Positions 1-7,669 of a DNA stretch of 64,000 nt are shown here, piece after piece (the stretch's first letter is position 1; each line of letters opens with the position of its first letter). The translations under genes and the position numbers were made by a program. The DNA comes from an uncultured Roseibium sp. (GTDB taxonomy: Bacteria; Pseudomonadota; Alphaproteobacteria; Rhizobiales; Stappiaceae), in assembly GCF_947496995.1 (NCBI RefSeq), contig NZ_CANMFD010000006.1, positions 62,001 to 126,000 of the forward strand. Reading direction: 5' to 3'. The notes beneath the pieces are model-generated. The model saw only the letters and a program-made list of their open reading frames with translations, had not been told where the DNA came from and did not search any database.

Positions 1-2
1 AC

Positions 3-473
3 ACGGCCCTACCCGTCGCGGCTCAAGGCACGACGACGGGCGCGACAGGGCTTCCCGTGCCGCGCTTCGTCAGTCTGAAATCGGACCGGGTGAATGTCCG
101 TGTCGGTCCCTCGCGGGATCACGATATCGCCTGGACATTCGTTCAGTCGGGTCTGCCGGTGGAAATCATTCAGGAATTCGAAAACTGGCGCCGGATTCGC
201 GACTGGGAAGGCAAGCAGGGCTGGGTCTTTCATTCGCTTCTGTCCGGTCGGCGAACCGCGCTCGTCACTCCGTGGGAAAAGAGGGATCTTACTCCGCTGC
301 GTGCCCGATCCCGTTCGGACGCAGATATCGTCGCCGAACTTCAACCCTTCGTGCTGACTTCTGTGACGGAATGCGCCGGAGGCTGGTGCCGCGTCAATGG
401 CGAGAATTATGACGGCTGGCTGGACCAGACGAGGCTCTTCGGCGTCTATCCGGATGAGATCGTCGAGGACTGA
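3..473 (+). CDS. SH3-domain exported protein, 5' truncated by window edge
   Basis: The reading frame is open to the left edge, so the true start lies outside the window; the ORF-track GTG at 57 is internal. The first visible residues (ALPVAAQG) look like the end of a signal peptide. The rest holds two bacterial SH3-like repeats: the first around 'RVNVRVGPS..' with the typical 'GWVFHSLL' end, the second ending in 'GWLDQTRLFGVYP'. Such proteins (DUF1058/SH3_4 type) are exported and probably bind cell-wall material; the exact role is unknown. Two loosely terminator-like inverted repeats follow the stop (about 513-528 and 722-747). The domain call is firm, the function is not. Confidence 0.85.
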   Translation, partial: TALPVAAQGTTTGATGLPVPRFVSLKSDRVNVRVGPSRDHDIAWTFVQSGLPVEIIQEFENWRRIRDWEGKQGWVFHSLLSGRRTALVTPWEKRDLTPLRARSRSDADIVAELQPFVLTSVTECAGGWCRVNGENYDGWLDQTRLFGVYPDEIVED

Positions 474-559
474 TCCGGTTTTTCGGAAAGAAATGGATTA
501 TCCGGAAAAAAAGGCGGCCAATCGGCCGTCTCTTCAGACTTTTGACAGGCCTTCAATTC

Positions 560-603
560 GTCATCCCGGACGCAGCGTAGCGAAGATCCGGGATCGGTGA
601 GTC
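560..603 (+). repeat. dispersed palindromic repeat, copy R1
   Basis: The copy reads GTCATCCCGGACGCAGCGTA and continues to CCGGGATCGGTGAG. Its ends TCCCGG and CCGGGA pair as a short hairpin. It matches the copies at 648-690, 12948-12990 and 13398-13439. R1 and R2 lie head to head between the SH3-domain gene and fabI, about 44 bases apart, with no gene between them. Confidence 0.75.
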
Positions 604-647
604 TGGCAGTGATCTTTAAGAAATCTTCATTTAAAACAATGGTTTGT

Positions 648-690
648 GGCTCTCCGATCCCGACTCGCGTTTCAATTGGCCGGGATGACG
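648..690 (-). repeat. dispersed palindromic repeat, copy R2 (inverted)
   Basis: Read on the minus strand, the copy starts GTCATCCCGGCCAATTG and ends CGGGATCGGAGAGCC, sharing both ends with R1, R3 and R4. With R1 it forms an inverted pair in a non-coding stretch of about 300 bases. I see no coding content between 474 and 772. Confidence 0.75.
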
Positions 691-721
691 GTGGTAAAGC
701 CATGACATCGTCATGAGACTG

Positions 722-747
722 AAAAGGCGGCCAGTCGGCCGCCTTTT
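722..747 (-). terminator. probable intrinsic terminator of the fab operon
   Basis: A perfect 11-bp stem (AAAAGGCGGCC / GGCCGCCTTTT) with a 4-base loop lies 26 bases beyond the fabI stop on the minus strand. The A/T ends of the stem give a short U-tract in either direction, so it could also stop transcription from the left. Confidence 0.75.
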
Positions 748-772
748 GCATGCTGTCTAAGTCGCGGAAACT

Positions 773-1585
773 CTAGTCCGCCTTGACTTCCTGAGCCTTG
801 AGTTCGTTCAGCCGCGGCATGGACATGATGTTGTAGCCGCTGTCGACGAAATGCACTTCGCCGGTAACCCCGCCCGAAAGACCGGACAGCAGGTAAAGGC
901 CGGTGCCGCCGATTTCTTCCAGCGAAACCGTCCGGCACATCGGCGAGTTGCGTTTCTGGAAATTGAACATCAGCCGCGCGTCGGACACGCCTGAACCGGC
1001 AAGCGTGCGCACGGGCCCGGCGGAAATCGCGTTGACTCGGATATTCTGTTCGCCGTAGTCGACCGCGAGGTAGCGGACGGAGGATTCCAGCGCCGCTTTT
1101 GCAACACCCATGACATTGTAGTTCGGCATCACCTTGGTGGAGCCGCCATAGGTCAAGGTCACCATGGAGCCGCCATTCGGCATGATGGCGGCAGCGCGTT
1201 TGGCGATCTCCGTGAAGGAAAAGCAGGAGATCAGCATGGTGCGGGAGAAGTTCTCCCGGGTCGTGTCGGCGTATTTGCCACGCAGTTCGGACTTGTCGGA
1301 AAAAGCGATGGCATGCACCAGGAAATCGATGCTGCCCCATTCTTTCTTCAACGTATCGAAGACACTGTCGACGGAGTCGATATCCTCGACATCGCAGGGC
1401 AGCAGAAGCTTCGAGCCGACGGACTCCGCCAACGGTTTCGTGCGCTTCCCGAAGGCTTCGCCCTGATACGTGAAGGCAAGTTCCGCGCCGTGCTCCGAGA
1501 GAGTCTTGGCAATGCCCCAGGCTATGGAATGGTCATTGGCAACGCCCATTATCAGGCCGCGTTTGCCCTTCATCAGTTCGGTCAT
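773..1585 (-). CDS. fabI: enoyl-[acyl-carrier-protein] reductase (NADH)
   Basis: FabI reduces the trans-2-enoyl-ACP double bond in the last step of each type II fatty acid elongation cycle, in the cytoplasm. The 270-residue length is normal. The N-terminal 'GKRGLIMGVANDHSIAWGIA' is the FabI nucleotide-binding loop, and 'YNVMGVAK' supplies the Y-x6-K catalytic pair that distinguishes FabI from ordinary SDRs. It is the last gene of fabA>fabB>fabI, 9 bases after the fabB stop, and is followed by a strong stem-loop. FabI is the target of triclosan-type inhibitors; I see no feature that marks resistance. Confidence 0.97.
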   Translation of the reverse strand: MTELMKGKRGLIMGVANDHSIAWGIAKTLSEHGAELAFTYQGEAFGKRTKPLAESVGSKLLLPCDVEDIDSVDSVFDTLKKEWGSIDFLVHAIAFSDKSELRGKYADTTRENFSRTMLISCFSFTEIAKRAAAIMPNGGSMVTLTYGGSTKVMPNYNVMGVAKAALESSVRYLAVDYGEQNIRVNAISAGPVRTLAGSGVSDARLMFNFQKRNSPMCRTVSLEEIGGTGLYLLSGLSGGVTGEVHFVDSGYNIMSMPRLNELKAQEVKAD

Positions 1586-1594
1586 ATAAAATCC

Positions 1595-2818
1595 TCAGCC
1601 GTGGTAGCGCGACAGCGCAAGGGAGGCATTGGTGCCGCCGAAGCCGAAGCTGTTGGAGAGCACGGTATCGAGCCCGGCATCGTCAACACGTTCCATGACG
1701 ATCTCGCCCTCCTTGAGCGCCGGATCGAGCTGGGTGATGTTGGCGGACGCCGTGATGAAATCGTTCTGAAGCATGAGCAGGCAGTAGATTGCCTCCTGCA
1801 CGCCCGTCGCACCAAGGCTGTGGCCGGTCAGGGATTTTGTCGAAGAAACCGGAGGCTGGTTTTCACCGAAGACCCGCCGGACGGCTTCTATCTCGCCGAT
1901 ATCGCCCACCGGCGTCGATGTGCCGTGCGAGTTGATGTAATCCACCTTGCGGTCGCCCAGGGTCTGGATGGCAAGGCGCATGCAGCGCTCGCCGCCTTCG
2001 CCGCTTGGAGCGACCATGTCATATCCGTCGGAATTGGCGGCGTAGCCGGTCACTTCGGCATAAATCTTGGCGCCGCGCGCCTTGGCGTGTTCCAGCTCTT
2101 CCAGAACGACGACTCCGCCACCACCGGCGATGACGAAACCGTCGCGGGTGGCGTCATAGGCACGTGCTGCCGTCTGGGGAGTGTCGTTGTATTTGGAGGA
2201 CATGGCGCCCATGGCGTCGAACAGACAGGACAGGGTCCAATCCAGTTCCTCGCCGCCGCCGGCGAACATCACGTCCTGCTTGCCGAACTGGATCTGCTCC
2301 GTCGCCGCGCCGATGCAATGGGCCGATGTGGAACAGGCCGAGGTGATGGAATAGTTGATACCCTTGATCTTGAAGGGCGTCGCAAGGCAGGCCGAGTTGG
2401 TGGAACTCATGCCGCGGGTCACCATGAACGGGCCCATGCGCTTCGGTGCGCCCTTTTCCAGAACGATCTGATGTGCCTGAAACAGGTTTTTGGTGGACGG
2501 TCCGCCCGAGCCCATGATCAGGCCGGTGCGCACGTTGGAGACATCCGTCTCCTCCAGACCGCTGTCGGCGATGGCCTGCTGCATGGCAATATAGTTATAG
2601 GCCGCGCCGTCGCCCATGAAACGAAGCTGGCGCTTGTCGACCAGCGAGGGGATGTCGATATCCGGTTTGCCGTGAACCTGGCTGCGGAAACCGTGTTCTG
2701 CATAGTCGGGGGCAAAACTGATGCCGGACTTGCCTTCACGCAGGCTCGACAGCACTTCTTCAACGTTCGATCCGATGGACGAAACGATTCCCATACCGGT
2801 GACGACAACGCGTCTCAT
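1595..2818 (-). CDS. fabB: 3-oxoacyl-ACP synthase I (beta-ketoacyl-ACP synthase)
   Basis: FabB condenses malonyl-ACP with acyl-ACP and is the synthase needed to elongate cis-unsaturated intermediates made by FabA. The 407 residues carry the Cys-His-His triad in '[12 protein letters not shown]', '[11 protein letters not shown]' and 'TGHSLGATG'. It sits between fabA and fabI on the same strand, the standard alphaproteobacterial unsaturated fatty acid operon. A 234-base gap with a stem-loop separates it from fabA, so separate control of fabB-fabI is possible. The start '[10 protein letters not shown]' is canonical for the family. Confidence 0.97.
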   Translation of the reverse strand: MRRVVVTGMGIVSSIGSNVEEVLSSLREGKSGISFAPDYAEHGFRSQVHGKPDIDIPSLVDKRQLRFMGDGAAYNYIAMQQAIADSGLEETDVSNVRTGLIMGSGGPSTKNLFQAHQIVLEKGAPKRMGPFMVTRGMSSTNSACLATPFKIKGINYSITSACSTSAHCIGAATEQIQFGKQDVMFAGGGEELDWTLSCLFDAMGAMSSKYNDTPQTAARAYDATRDGFVIAGGGGVVVLEELEHAKARGAKIYAEVTGYAANSDGYDMVAPSGEGGERCMRLAIQTLGDRKVDYINSHGTSTPVGDIGEIEAVRRVFGENQPPVSSTKSLTGHSLGATGVQEAIYCLLMLQNDFITASANITQLDPALKEGEIVMERVDDAGLDTVLSNSFGFGGTNASLALSRYHG

Positions 2819-2989
2819 TGCGGTCTCCTACCTTCTTGCTCTGGATCGGCCTGCTTTCGCATGATGGCACGCGAAGCCGGTACGCCAATCGGAATTGATG
2901 TGCCGGTGACCCCGGCACGACAGACTCGACCAACCCGGTTGCCTTCATTCTTTCTGTCGAAGGCGATCAGGTTGATCAGGATAATGCGC

Positions 2990-3025
2990 AAACCGGCGCT
3001 TCCAAGAACAAAGAAGCACCGGTTT
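2990..3025 (-). other. stem-loop in the fabA-fabB intergenic gap
   Basis: AAACCGGCGCTT and AAGCACCGGTTT form a 12-bp stem (11 of 12 matched, the odd pair being G-U capable) with a 12-base loop. It lies 28 bases past the fabA stop on the minus strand. There is no clear U-tract, so it may be a processing or stability element rather than a terminator. The 234-base gap contains no ORF I can support. Confidence 0.5.
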
Positions 3026-3052
3026 GTAAGAAAACCTGCAAATTGAAGGCTA

Positions 3053-3559
3053 TCAGGACTTCGCCAGGCCCACGCGCAGGTCGGTCGCCTTGTAGATCAG
3101 TTCGCCGTCGGCCTTCAGCCAGCCGTCCGCGGTGCCGAGCACCAGCCGGCCCTTCATGATGCGTTTGAAATCGATACCGTATTCAACCAGCTTCACGTCG
3201 GGAGTGACCATGCCCTTGAACTTGATTTCACCGGTCGACAGAGCCATGCCCTTGCCTTCGAGACCCAGCCAGCCGAGAAAGAAACCGGTCAGTTGCCACA
3301 TGGCGTCGAGACCGAGGCAGCCCGGCATGATCGGGTTGCCCTGAAAATGGCAGGGAAAGAACCAGAGGTCCGGCTTGATGTCGAATTCGGCGCGGGCATA
3401 TCCCTTGTCGAACTCGCCGCCGGTTTCGGAAATCTCCGTAATCCGGTCGAACATCAGCATCGGCGGCAGCGGAAGCTGCGCATTTCCCGGGCCAAACAGT
3501 TCGCCTCGGCCACAGGCAAGAAGGTCTTCGTAATCGTAGCTGGAGCGGCGCTCGGTCAT
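3053..3559 (-). CDS. fabA: 3-hydroxydecanoyl-ACP dehydratase/isomerase
   Basis: FabA dehydrates 3-hydroxydecanoyl-ACP and isomerises the product to cis-3-decenoyl-ACP, the branch point to unsaturated fatty acids. The 168 residues match the family length. The active-site His and Asp are in '[20 protein letters not shown]'. It is the first gene of the fab operon and is transcribed divergently from irr across a 331-base gap; this irr/fabA neighbourhood is common in Hyphomicrobiales. Confidence 0.97.
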   Translation of the reverse strand: MTERRSSYDYEDLLACGRGELFGPGNAQLPLPPMLMFDRITEISETGGEFDKGYARAEFDIKPDLWFFPCHFQGNPIMPGCLGLDAMWQLTGFFLGWLGLEGKGMALSTGEIKFKGMVTPDVKLVEYGIDFKRIMKGRLVLGTADGWLKADGELIYKATDLRVGLAKS

Positions 3560-3890
3560 ACAAGGTCCGTTTTTTTGTTTCCTGCCCAGGGACCTCCCGA
3601 AGGCGGAACGGGTTTGTTTTTTGTCATTTGAGGCGCCTTCCTAACACAGGGGAACCTCGACCGAAAGATCTCACTTGGCCGAACTTGCTAGCTTTTCCGG
3701 GACATATTTTAAGATTTTTGTCTCATGACAATGCAGATGGGGACACAGGTCCGTATTTCAACGCGGTGTTTAAAACTTGCATCTCAAGTACAAGAAATGG
3801 CAGATATAGGGTGATGTCTGGCAAGTCGGCGGTTTGAACGGTCGACCCAGGCCTTGAAATTGCTGTTTAGAAACGCGACCTTGGATTTGG
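3560..3890. promoter_or_regulatory. divergent fabA / irr regulatory region
   Basis: This 331-base region lies between two divergent genes, so it should hold both promoters. It is more A/T-rich than its surroundings (for example 'CATATTTTAAGATTTTTGTC' near 3700). A TTTAGAA motif near 3869 resembles half of an iron control element but lacks a clear partner. I see no ORF or structured RNA. Confidence 0.5.
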
Positions 3891-4334
3891 ATGTACAAAG
3901 GAATGGCGACGCATATGGCGACGGAAACTGCCGGGAAGAACGTGACCGACATTCTGCGGACCGCAGGTCTGCGGCCGACGCGCCAGCGTGTTTCCCTGGC
4001 CGAGCTGCTCTATTCCAAGGGTGACCGTCACATCTCCGCGGAACTTCTGCATGAGGAAGCCGTCGAGGCGAGTGTCCCCGTGTCCCTCGCCACCGTCTAC
4101 AACACCCTGCACCAGTTCACCGAGGCCGGCCTTCTGCGCGAAGTCGCGATCGACGGCAACAAGACCTATTTCGACACCAATGTGTCCGAACATCACCACT
4201 TCTTCATCGAAGGCGAAAACCGGGTGATCGATATTCCGGGCGAAGGCGTCGGCATCGGTCGTCTTCCCGAAGCGCCGGCCGGCATGGAAGTCGTGCGGGT
4301 CGATGTGGTCGTGCGGGTCCGCGAAAAGCAATAG
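3891..4334 (+). CDS. irr: Fur-family iron response regulator Irr
   Basis: Irr is the heme-responsive Fur-family regulator that controls heme synthesis and iron genes in Hyphomicrobiales. The winged-helix DNA-binding part is at about 20-90 ('LRPTRQRVSLAELL', 'VSLATVYNTLHQFTEAGLL'). The Irr-type triple histidine is in 'SEHHHFF', and the long metal-binding cysteine pairs of classic Fur are absent. No Cys-Pro heme regulatory motif is present near the N-terminus, as in rhizobial rather than Bradyrhizobium Irr. The start is uncertain: ATGs at 3903 and 3915 are also possible, with AAAGGA at 3897-3902. Confidence 0.93.
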   Translation: MYKGMATHMATETAGKNVTDILRTAGLRPTRQRVSLAELLYSKGDRHISAELLHEEAVEASVPVSLATVYNTLHQFTEAGLLREVAIDGNKTYFDTNVSEHHHFFIEGENRVIDIPGEGVGIGRLPEAPAGMEVVRVDVVVRVREKQ

Positions 4335-4354
4335 TCCGGGGACGGTCTCCGGTT

Positions 4355-4876
4355 CTAGCCAAGTCCGCTTTCGACGTATCTCAATTTCCAGACATAATAG
4401 TCCGACGTCTCACCGATCTCGCTGAGATGACGCTGGCCGTCAGCCTCAAAGCCTATTTTCAGCAGCAGATTGGCCGAACGCGTGTTTTCCGGATGCGTGA
4501 TGGCGCACAGGGTGCGCAGTTTCAGGTCTTTCTGCGAGAAATCGAGTACCGCCTGGCCGGCTTCCCGTCCGAAGCCCTGGCCGCGAAACCCCTCGCGGAA
4601 CGCAAAGCCGAGATCCGGGTACTTGAGTTCGTTGCGGACCACGAGCCCGCACACCCCGATCGGCTCCCCCGTCTCTTTCAGTTCCACCAGCCAGAGCCCG
4701 ACGCCGTGGGCGGCGAAGCGGGCAAGCGATTTGCCCTTGATGTATTGCACCGCCTGGTCGGTCGTCCGAATGCCGGCATCCGAAATGAAAAGGATGTAGT
4801 CCGGCTCGTTCATGAGGTTCAGATAAAATTCGGCGTCGCTGGCGGAAGGCAGCCGGAAGCGCAGCCGCTCGCTCAT
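4355..4876 (-). CDS. GNAT family N-acetyltransferase
   Basis: This is a 173-residue acetyltransferase of the GNAT_3/RimJ-like type, which transfers acetyl from acetyl-CoA to an unknown amine. 'GLVVRNELKYPDLGFAFRE' and 'RGQGFGREA' correspond to the central strand and the acetyl-CoA pyrophosphate loop; 'ITHPENTRSANLLLKIGF' is the conserved C-terminal part. I set the start at the ATG giving 'MSERLRFRLP', because the upstream extension in the ORF track is read-through from nth. It follows nth by 23 bases and is probably co-transcribed. Substrate unknown. Confidence 0.88.
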   Translation of the reverse strand: MSERLRFRLPSASDAEFYLNLMNEPDYILFISDAGIRTTDQAVQYIKGKSLARFAAHGVGLWLVELKETGEPIGVCGLVVRNELKYPDLGFAFREGFRGQGFGREAGQAVLDFSQKDLKLRTLCAITHPENTRSANLLLKIGFEADGQRHLSEIGETSDYYVWKLRYVESGLG

Positions 4877-4899
4877 TGGAAAAGGACCCAGGGGAAAGC

Positions 4900-5709
4900 T
4901 CAAGCGGCGGTATCCTTGTCGATCAGGGCCTTCGTGCGCAGTGCGATCGCGGGAATCGCATCGAATTTTTCCTTCTCGGTGCTTTTGCACAGATCGTAAA
5001 TGACGCAGCGCCGGCACTCGGGCTTGCGGGCCTTGCAGATGTAGCGGCCATGCAGGATCAGCCAGTGATGGGCATGCAGCGCGAATTCCGGCGGCACCAC
5101 CTTTTCCATCGCCTTTTCGACATCGAGCGGTGTTTTTCCCGGCGCGATGCCGATCCGGTTGCCGAGGCGGAACAGGTGTGTGTCGACGGCAATCGTCGGA
5201 TGGCCGAAATAGATGTTCAGAACCACATTCGCCGTTTTCCGGCCGACGCCGGGCAGCTTTTCAAGCGCCTCGCGGTCGTCGGGCACTTCCCCGCCATGGT
5301 CGCGGATAAGCTGTTGGGAAAGAAGAATGACATTCTTGGCCTTGGTCTTGTAGAGGCCGATCGACTTGATCTCCTCGCGCAGGAGGTCCTCGCCGAGGGC
5401 CAGCATCTTTTCCGGCGTGTCCGCGATCTCGAACAGGTGCCGTGTCGCCCTGTTCACGCCGACATCGGTCGCCTGGGCGGACAGAACGACAGCCACCAGC
5501 AGCGTGAAGGCGTTGACGTAGTTCAGTTCGCCTTTCGGCTCGGGATTGTCCGCGTGGAACCTCTGGAAGATCGCATATGTCTCGGCCTTGCTGTAGCGAG
5601 ACCGCTTCAGCACCCTGCCGGGATTGTCGACAGAAGGCGAGCGGGACTTCGCGGATTTGGCGGAACGCCTGGATCCCTTTCCGGAGATTGTGCTCTTTGC
5701 TTGCGTCAT
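4900..5709 (-). CDS. nth: endonuclease III, base-excision repair DNA glycosylase/AP lyase
   Basis: Nth removes oxidised pyrimidines and cleaves at abasic sites. The helix-hairpin-helix 'LEKLPGVGRKTANVVL' is followed by the catalytic Asp in 'AVDTHLFRLGNR', with the catalytic Lys at 'SIGLYKTKAKN'. The [4Fe-4S] motif C-x6-C-x2-C-x5-C is intact in 'CKARKPECRRCVIYDLC'. I start at 'MTQAKSTISGKGS', giving 269 residues with a basic N-terminal extension of about 40 residues, because the upstream part overlaps the divergent gene at 5732. The first gene of a two-gene unit with the GNAT protein. Confidence 0.95.
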   Translation of the reverse strand: MTQAKSTISGKGSRRSAKSAKSRSPSVDNPGRVLKRSRYSKAETYAIFQRFHADNPEPKGELNYVNAFTLLVAVVLSAQATDVGVNRATRHLFEIADTPEKMLALGEDLLREEIKSIGLYKTKAKNVILLSQQLIRDHGGEVPDDREALEKLPGVGRKTANVVLNIYFGHPTIAVDTHLFRLGNRIGIAPGKTPLDVEKAMEKVVPPEFALHAHHWLILHGRYICKARKPECRRCVIYDLCKSTEKEKFDAIPAIALRTKALIDKDTAA

Positions 5710-5731
5710 AATCACTCTATAATCTGAGCGC

Positions 5732-6253
5732 ATGAGCGAGAACAATCTGAAACCCGATAAAAATGACGATTTGTCCGGGACGGACAAGCCGTTCTTTTCC
5801 GCAGTGCTCACGCCTTACCGGTCTCTGGGTTCGAACGGCTTTCTGGTCCTGATGCTGTGTTTCGGGGCTATCAGTTTCGTGTCCGGCGTTCTGTTCTGGC
5901 GCATTGGTGCCTGGCCTGTCTTCGGCTTTTTCGGCCTGGACGTGGCGATCCTCTGGTTTGCCTTCCGGATGAACTACCGCTCCGCACGGGTCTACGAGGA
6001 AGTCGTGGTCTCCCGCCATGAAATTTCCATCCGCAAGGTCGGTCCCGGCAAGACTTATCAGGAATACTGCTTCAATCCCGTCTGGGTGCGGCTCACCGTC
6101 AAGCGGATCGAAGATGAAGGCGTCGTGAAAATCTGTCTGACGAGCCGCGGGGAATCTGTGGATCTCGGCAATTTCCTGAACCCGGACGACCGGACCAGTT
6201 TCGCCGGAGCCATTGCGAACGCCCTGGCGGTGGCAAAGGCGGGCGGTGTCTGA
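5732..6253 (+). CDS. DUF2244 domain membrane protein
   Basis: The 173-residue protein has a short charged N-terminus, two adjacent hydrophobic segments (about residues 36-80, 'GFLVLMLCFGAISFVSGVLF' and the following stretch) and a hydrophilic C-terminal domain with 'RVYEEVVVSRHEISIRK'. This is the DUF2244 architecture, common in alphaproteobacteria near nth or cytochrome oxidase genes. No function is established. It is divergent from nth (22-base gap) and convergent with the MFS gene, the stops being directly adjacent. Confidence 0.88.
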   Translation: MSENNLKPDKNDDLSGTDKPFFSAVLTPYRSLGSNGFLVLMLCFGAISFVSGVLFWRIGAWPVFGFFGLDVAILWFAFRMNYRSARVYEEVVVSRHEISIRKVGPGKTYQEYCFNPVWVRLTVKRIEDEGVVKICLTSRGESVDLGNFLNPDDRTSFAGAIANALAVAKAGGV

Positions 6254-7441
6254 CTAACCGCCAACCGCGCTATCTTTCGGGCGAACCTTGAGCGTCGCAA
6301 GCAACACGACCAGGGCTGCGAAGGAGGTAAATGCCGCCGCGTAGAGAACGGTCCGGAAGTCGGTGGCGCTGGCTATGAAACCCATGGAAACGCTGCCGAT
6401 CATGCCTCCGAGAAACAGGCTGTTCATATAGATCGCGGTTGCGCGACCGGGCCGGTCCGGTGCGAAACTTTGCACGAAACTGATCGCCACTCCGGCAAAC
6501 AGCCCGTAATACATACCCTCCAGCACCGAAATCGTCAGCGCCTGCCAGACAGCCGTGACTTGGGCGAACAGCAGCATGCTTGCGGCCGCAAGACAGGCCG
6601 CGAGCAGGAGCACCTGACGGATGCCGATGCGTTCCGCCAGCCGGACGGAACCGAAAATGACGAACACCTCCACGAGGCATTTGACGGAAAGCGACAGGCC
6701 GGGGGTCGCGCCGGGCAGGCCGGTTTCCCGCACGAAGAACAGCGGCATGGCGGATACGAACAGGGAGTTGGTGATCACGAAGCCCATGCAGATAAACCCG
6801 GCGACCAGAAGTCCCCAGTTGACCGGATCGCCGTTGCTGTTGGTCTTTCTTTCCTTCTCCGATTTGAACCCCCTCGGCACGGCGATATGCCAGAGCGCCA
6901 GATAGGTCAGCCCGACCCCGAGCGCACAGATAAAGGCTGTCTGGAAACCGAATTGCGCGACCAGCGCGAAGGAAACTGCCGGGCCGATCATCCACGCCAG
7001 GGAAACGGTCATGCGCTGCCAGGAATTGATGCGGGTGATATCCAGGTTTCGTCTTTCGGCATTCAGACGCCCGAACGTGAAAATGATGCCGGCCCCCATG
7101 TTGGCGACACCCATCAACGGAGCGACGGTCACGACCAGCATGAAAAAGCTGGACGTCTGCGTCAGCAGCGTCGTCACCGCCACAAAGGCGCCGACGGATA
7201 CCAGGAGCAGGCTCCTGACCGGAAACCCGTGATCCAGACGCTCTCCGGCCCAGCGGTTCGCGACCAGCGTCAGAGACAGGACCAGGCTGGTGTAAAGACC
7301 GATCTGCCAGGGTTCCGCACCAAGCCCTTCCACGATGAAAAAGCTCATCAGCGGAACGAGCGCGGAAGTTCCGAGGCTGTTCGTGAACTGCAGCAGGAGG
7401 ATCAGGATCTCCTGGCGGTGCAGTTGAGCGAATGAGAACAT
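6254..7441 (-). CDS. MFS transporter, sugar-efflux (Set)-like
   Basis: A 395-residue integral membrane protein with about 12 hydrophobic segments in the major facilitator layout. The inter-helix 'NRWAGERLD' after the second segment and 'NAERRNLDITRINSWQRM' resemble the SetA/SetB sugar-efflux group, but the substrate cannot be read from sequence. I start at 'MFSFAQLHRQ'; the track's 40-residue extension is Arg/Pro-rich and unlike a transporter N-terminus. There is no good ribosome binding site at this start. It stands alone between DUF2244 and mutS. Confidence 0.85.
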   Translation of the reverse strand: MFSFAQLHRQEILILLLQFTNSLGTSALVPLMSFFIVEGLGAEPWQIGLYTSLVLSLTLVANRWAGERLDHGFPVRSLLLVSVGAFVAVTTLLTQTSSFFMLVVTVAPLMGVANMGAGIIFTFGRLNAERRNLDITRINSWQRMTVSLAWMIGPAVSFALVAQFGFQTAFICALGVGLTYLALWHIAVPRGFKSEKERKTNSNGDPVNWGLLVAGFICMGFVITNSLFVSAMPLFFVRETGLPGATPGLSLSVKCLVEVFVIFGSVRLAERIGIRQVLLLAACLAAASMLLFAQVTAVWQALTISVLEGMYYGLFAGVAISFVQSFAPDRPGRATAIYMNSLFLGGMIGSVSMGFIASATDFRTVLYAAAFTSFAALVVLLATLKVRPKDSAVGG

Positions 7442-7669
7442 GAAGAAATGAGCCAGGTGGATAAGGAGCAGGCCGAATGCTTCCGGCCTTGGACGGTAAT
7501 CAGGTCTTCTCGAAGGGCAGGGCAAAAAGCCGTTCGCAGTAGCAAACGGGCGGAAGCGCAAACCGGAAACGAATTCAGGGGGCAGTCTGCCGGGAATACT
7601 GCCAGTTGAATGAATTTGCCGTCAAGTGGCAACAGCGGCGGTGTCTTTCACACCGGGAAACATCGCCGC

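Noticed and set aside
1313-3046. 577-residue plus-strand ORF opposite fabI-fabB
   Set aside because: It lies antisense to two certain genes, and its composition (His/Gly/Arg-rich) is that of a GC-rich shadow frame. No start signal or homology.
3865-3876. Iron control element for Irr autoregulation (TTTAGAA)
   Set aside because: Only one half-site is visible, without an inverted partner at the expected spacing, so I do not call an operator.
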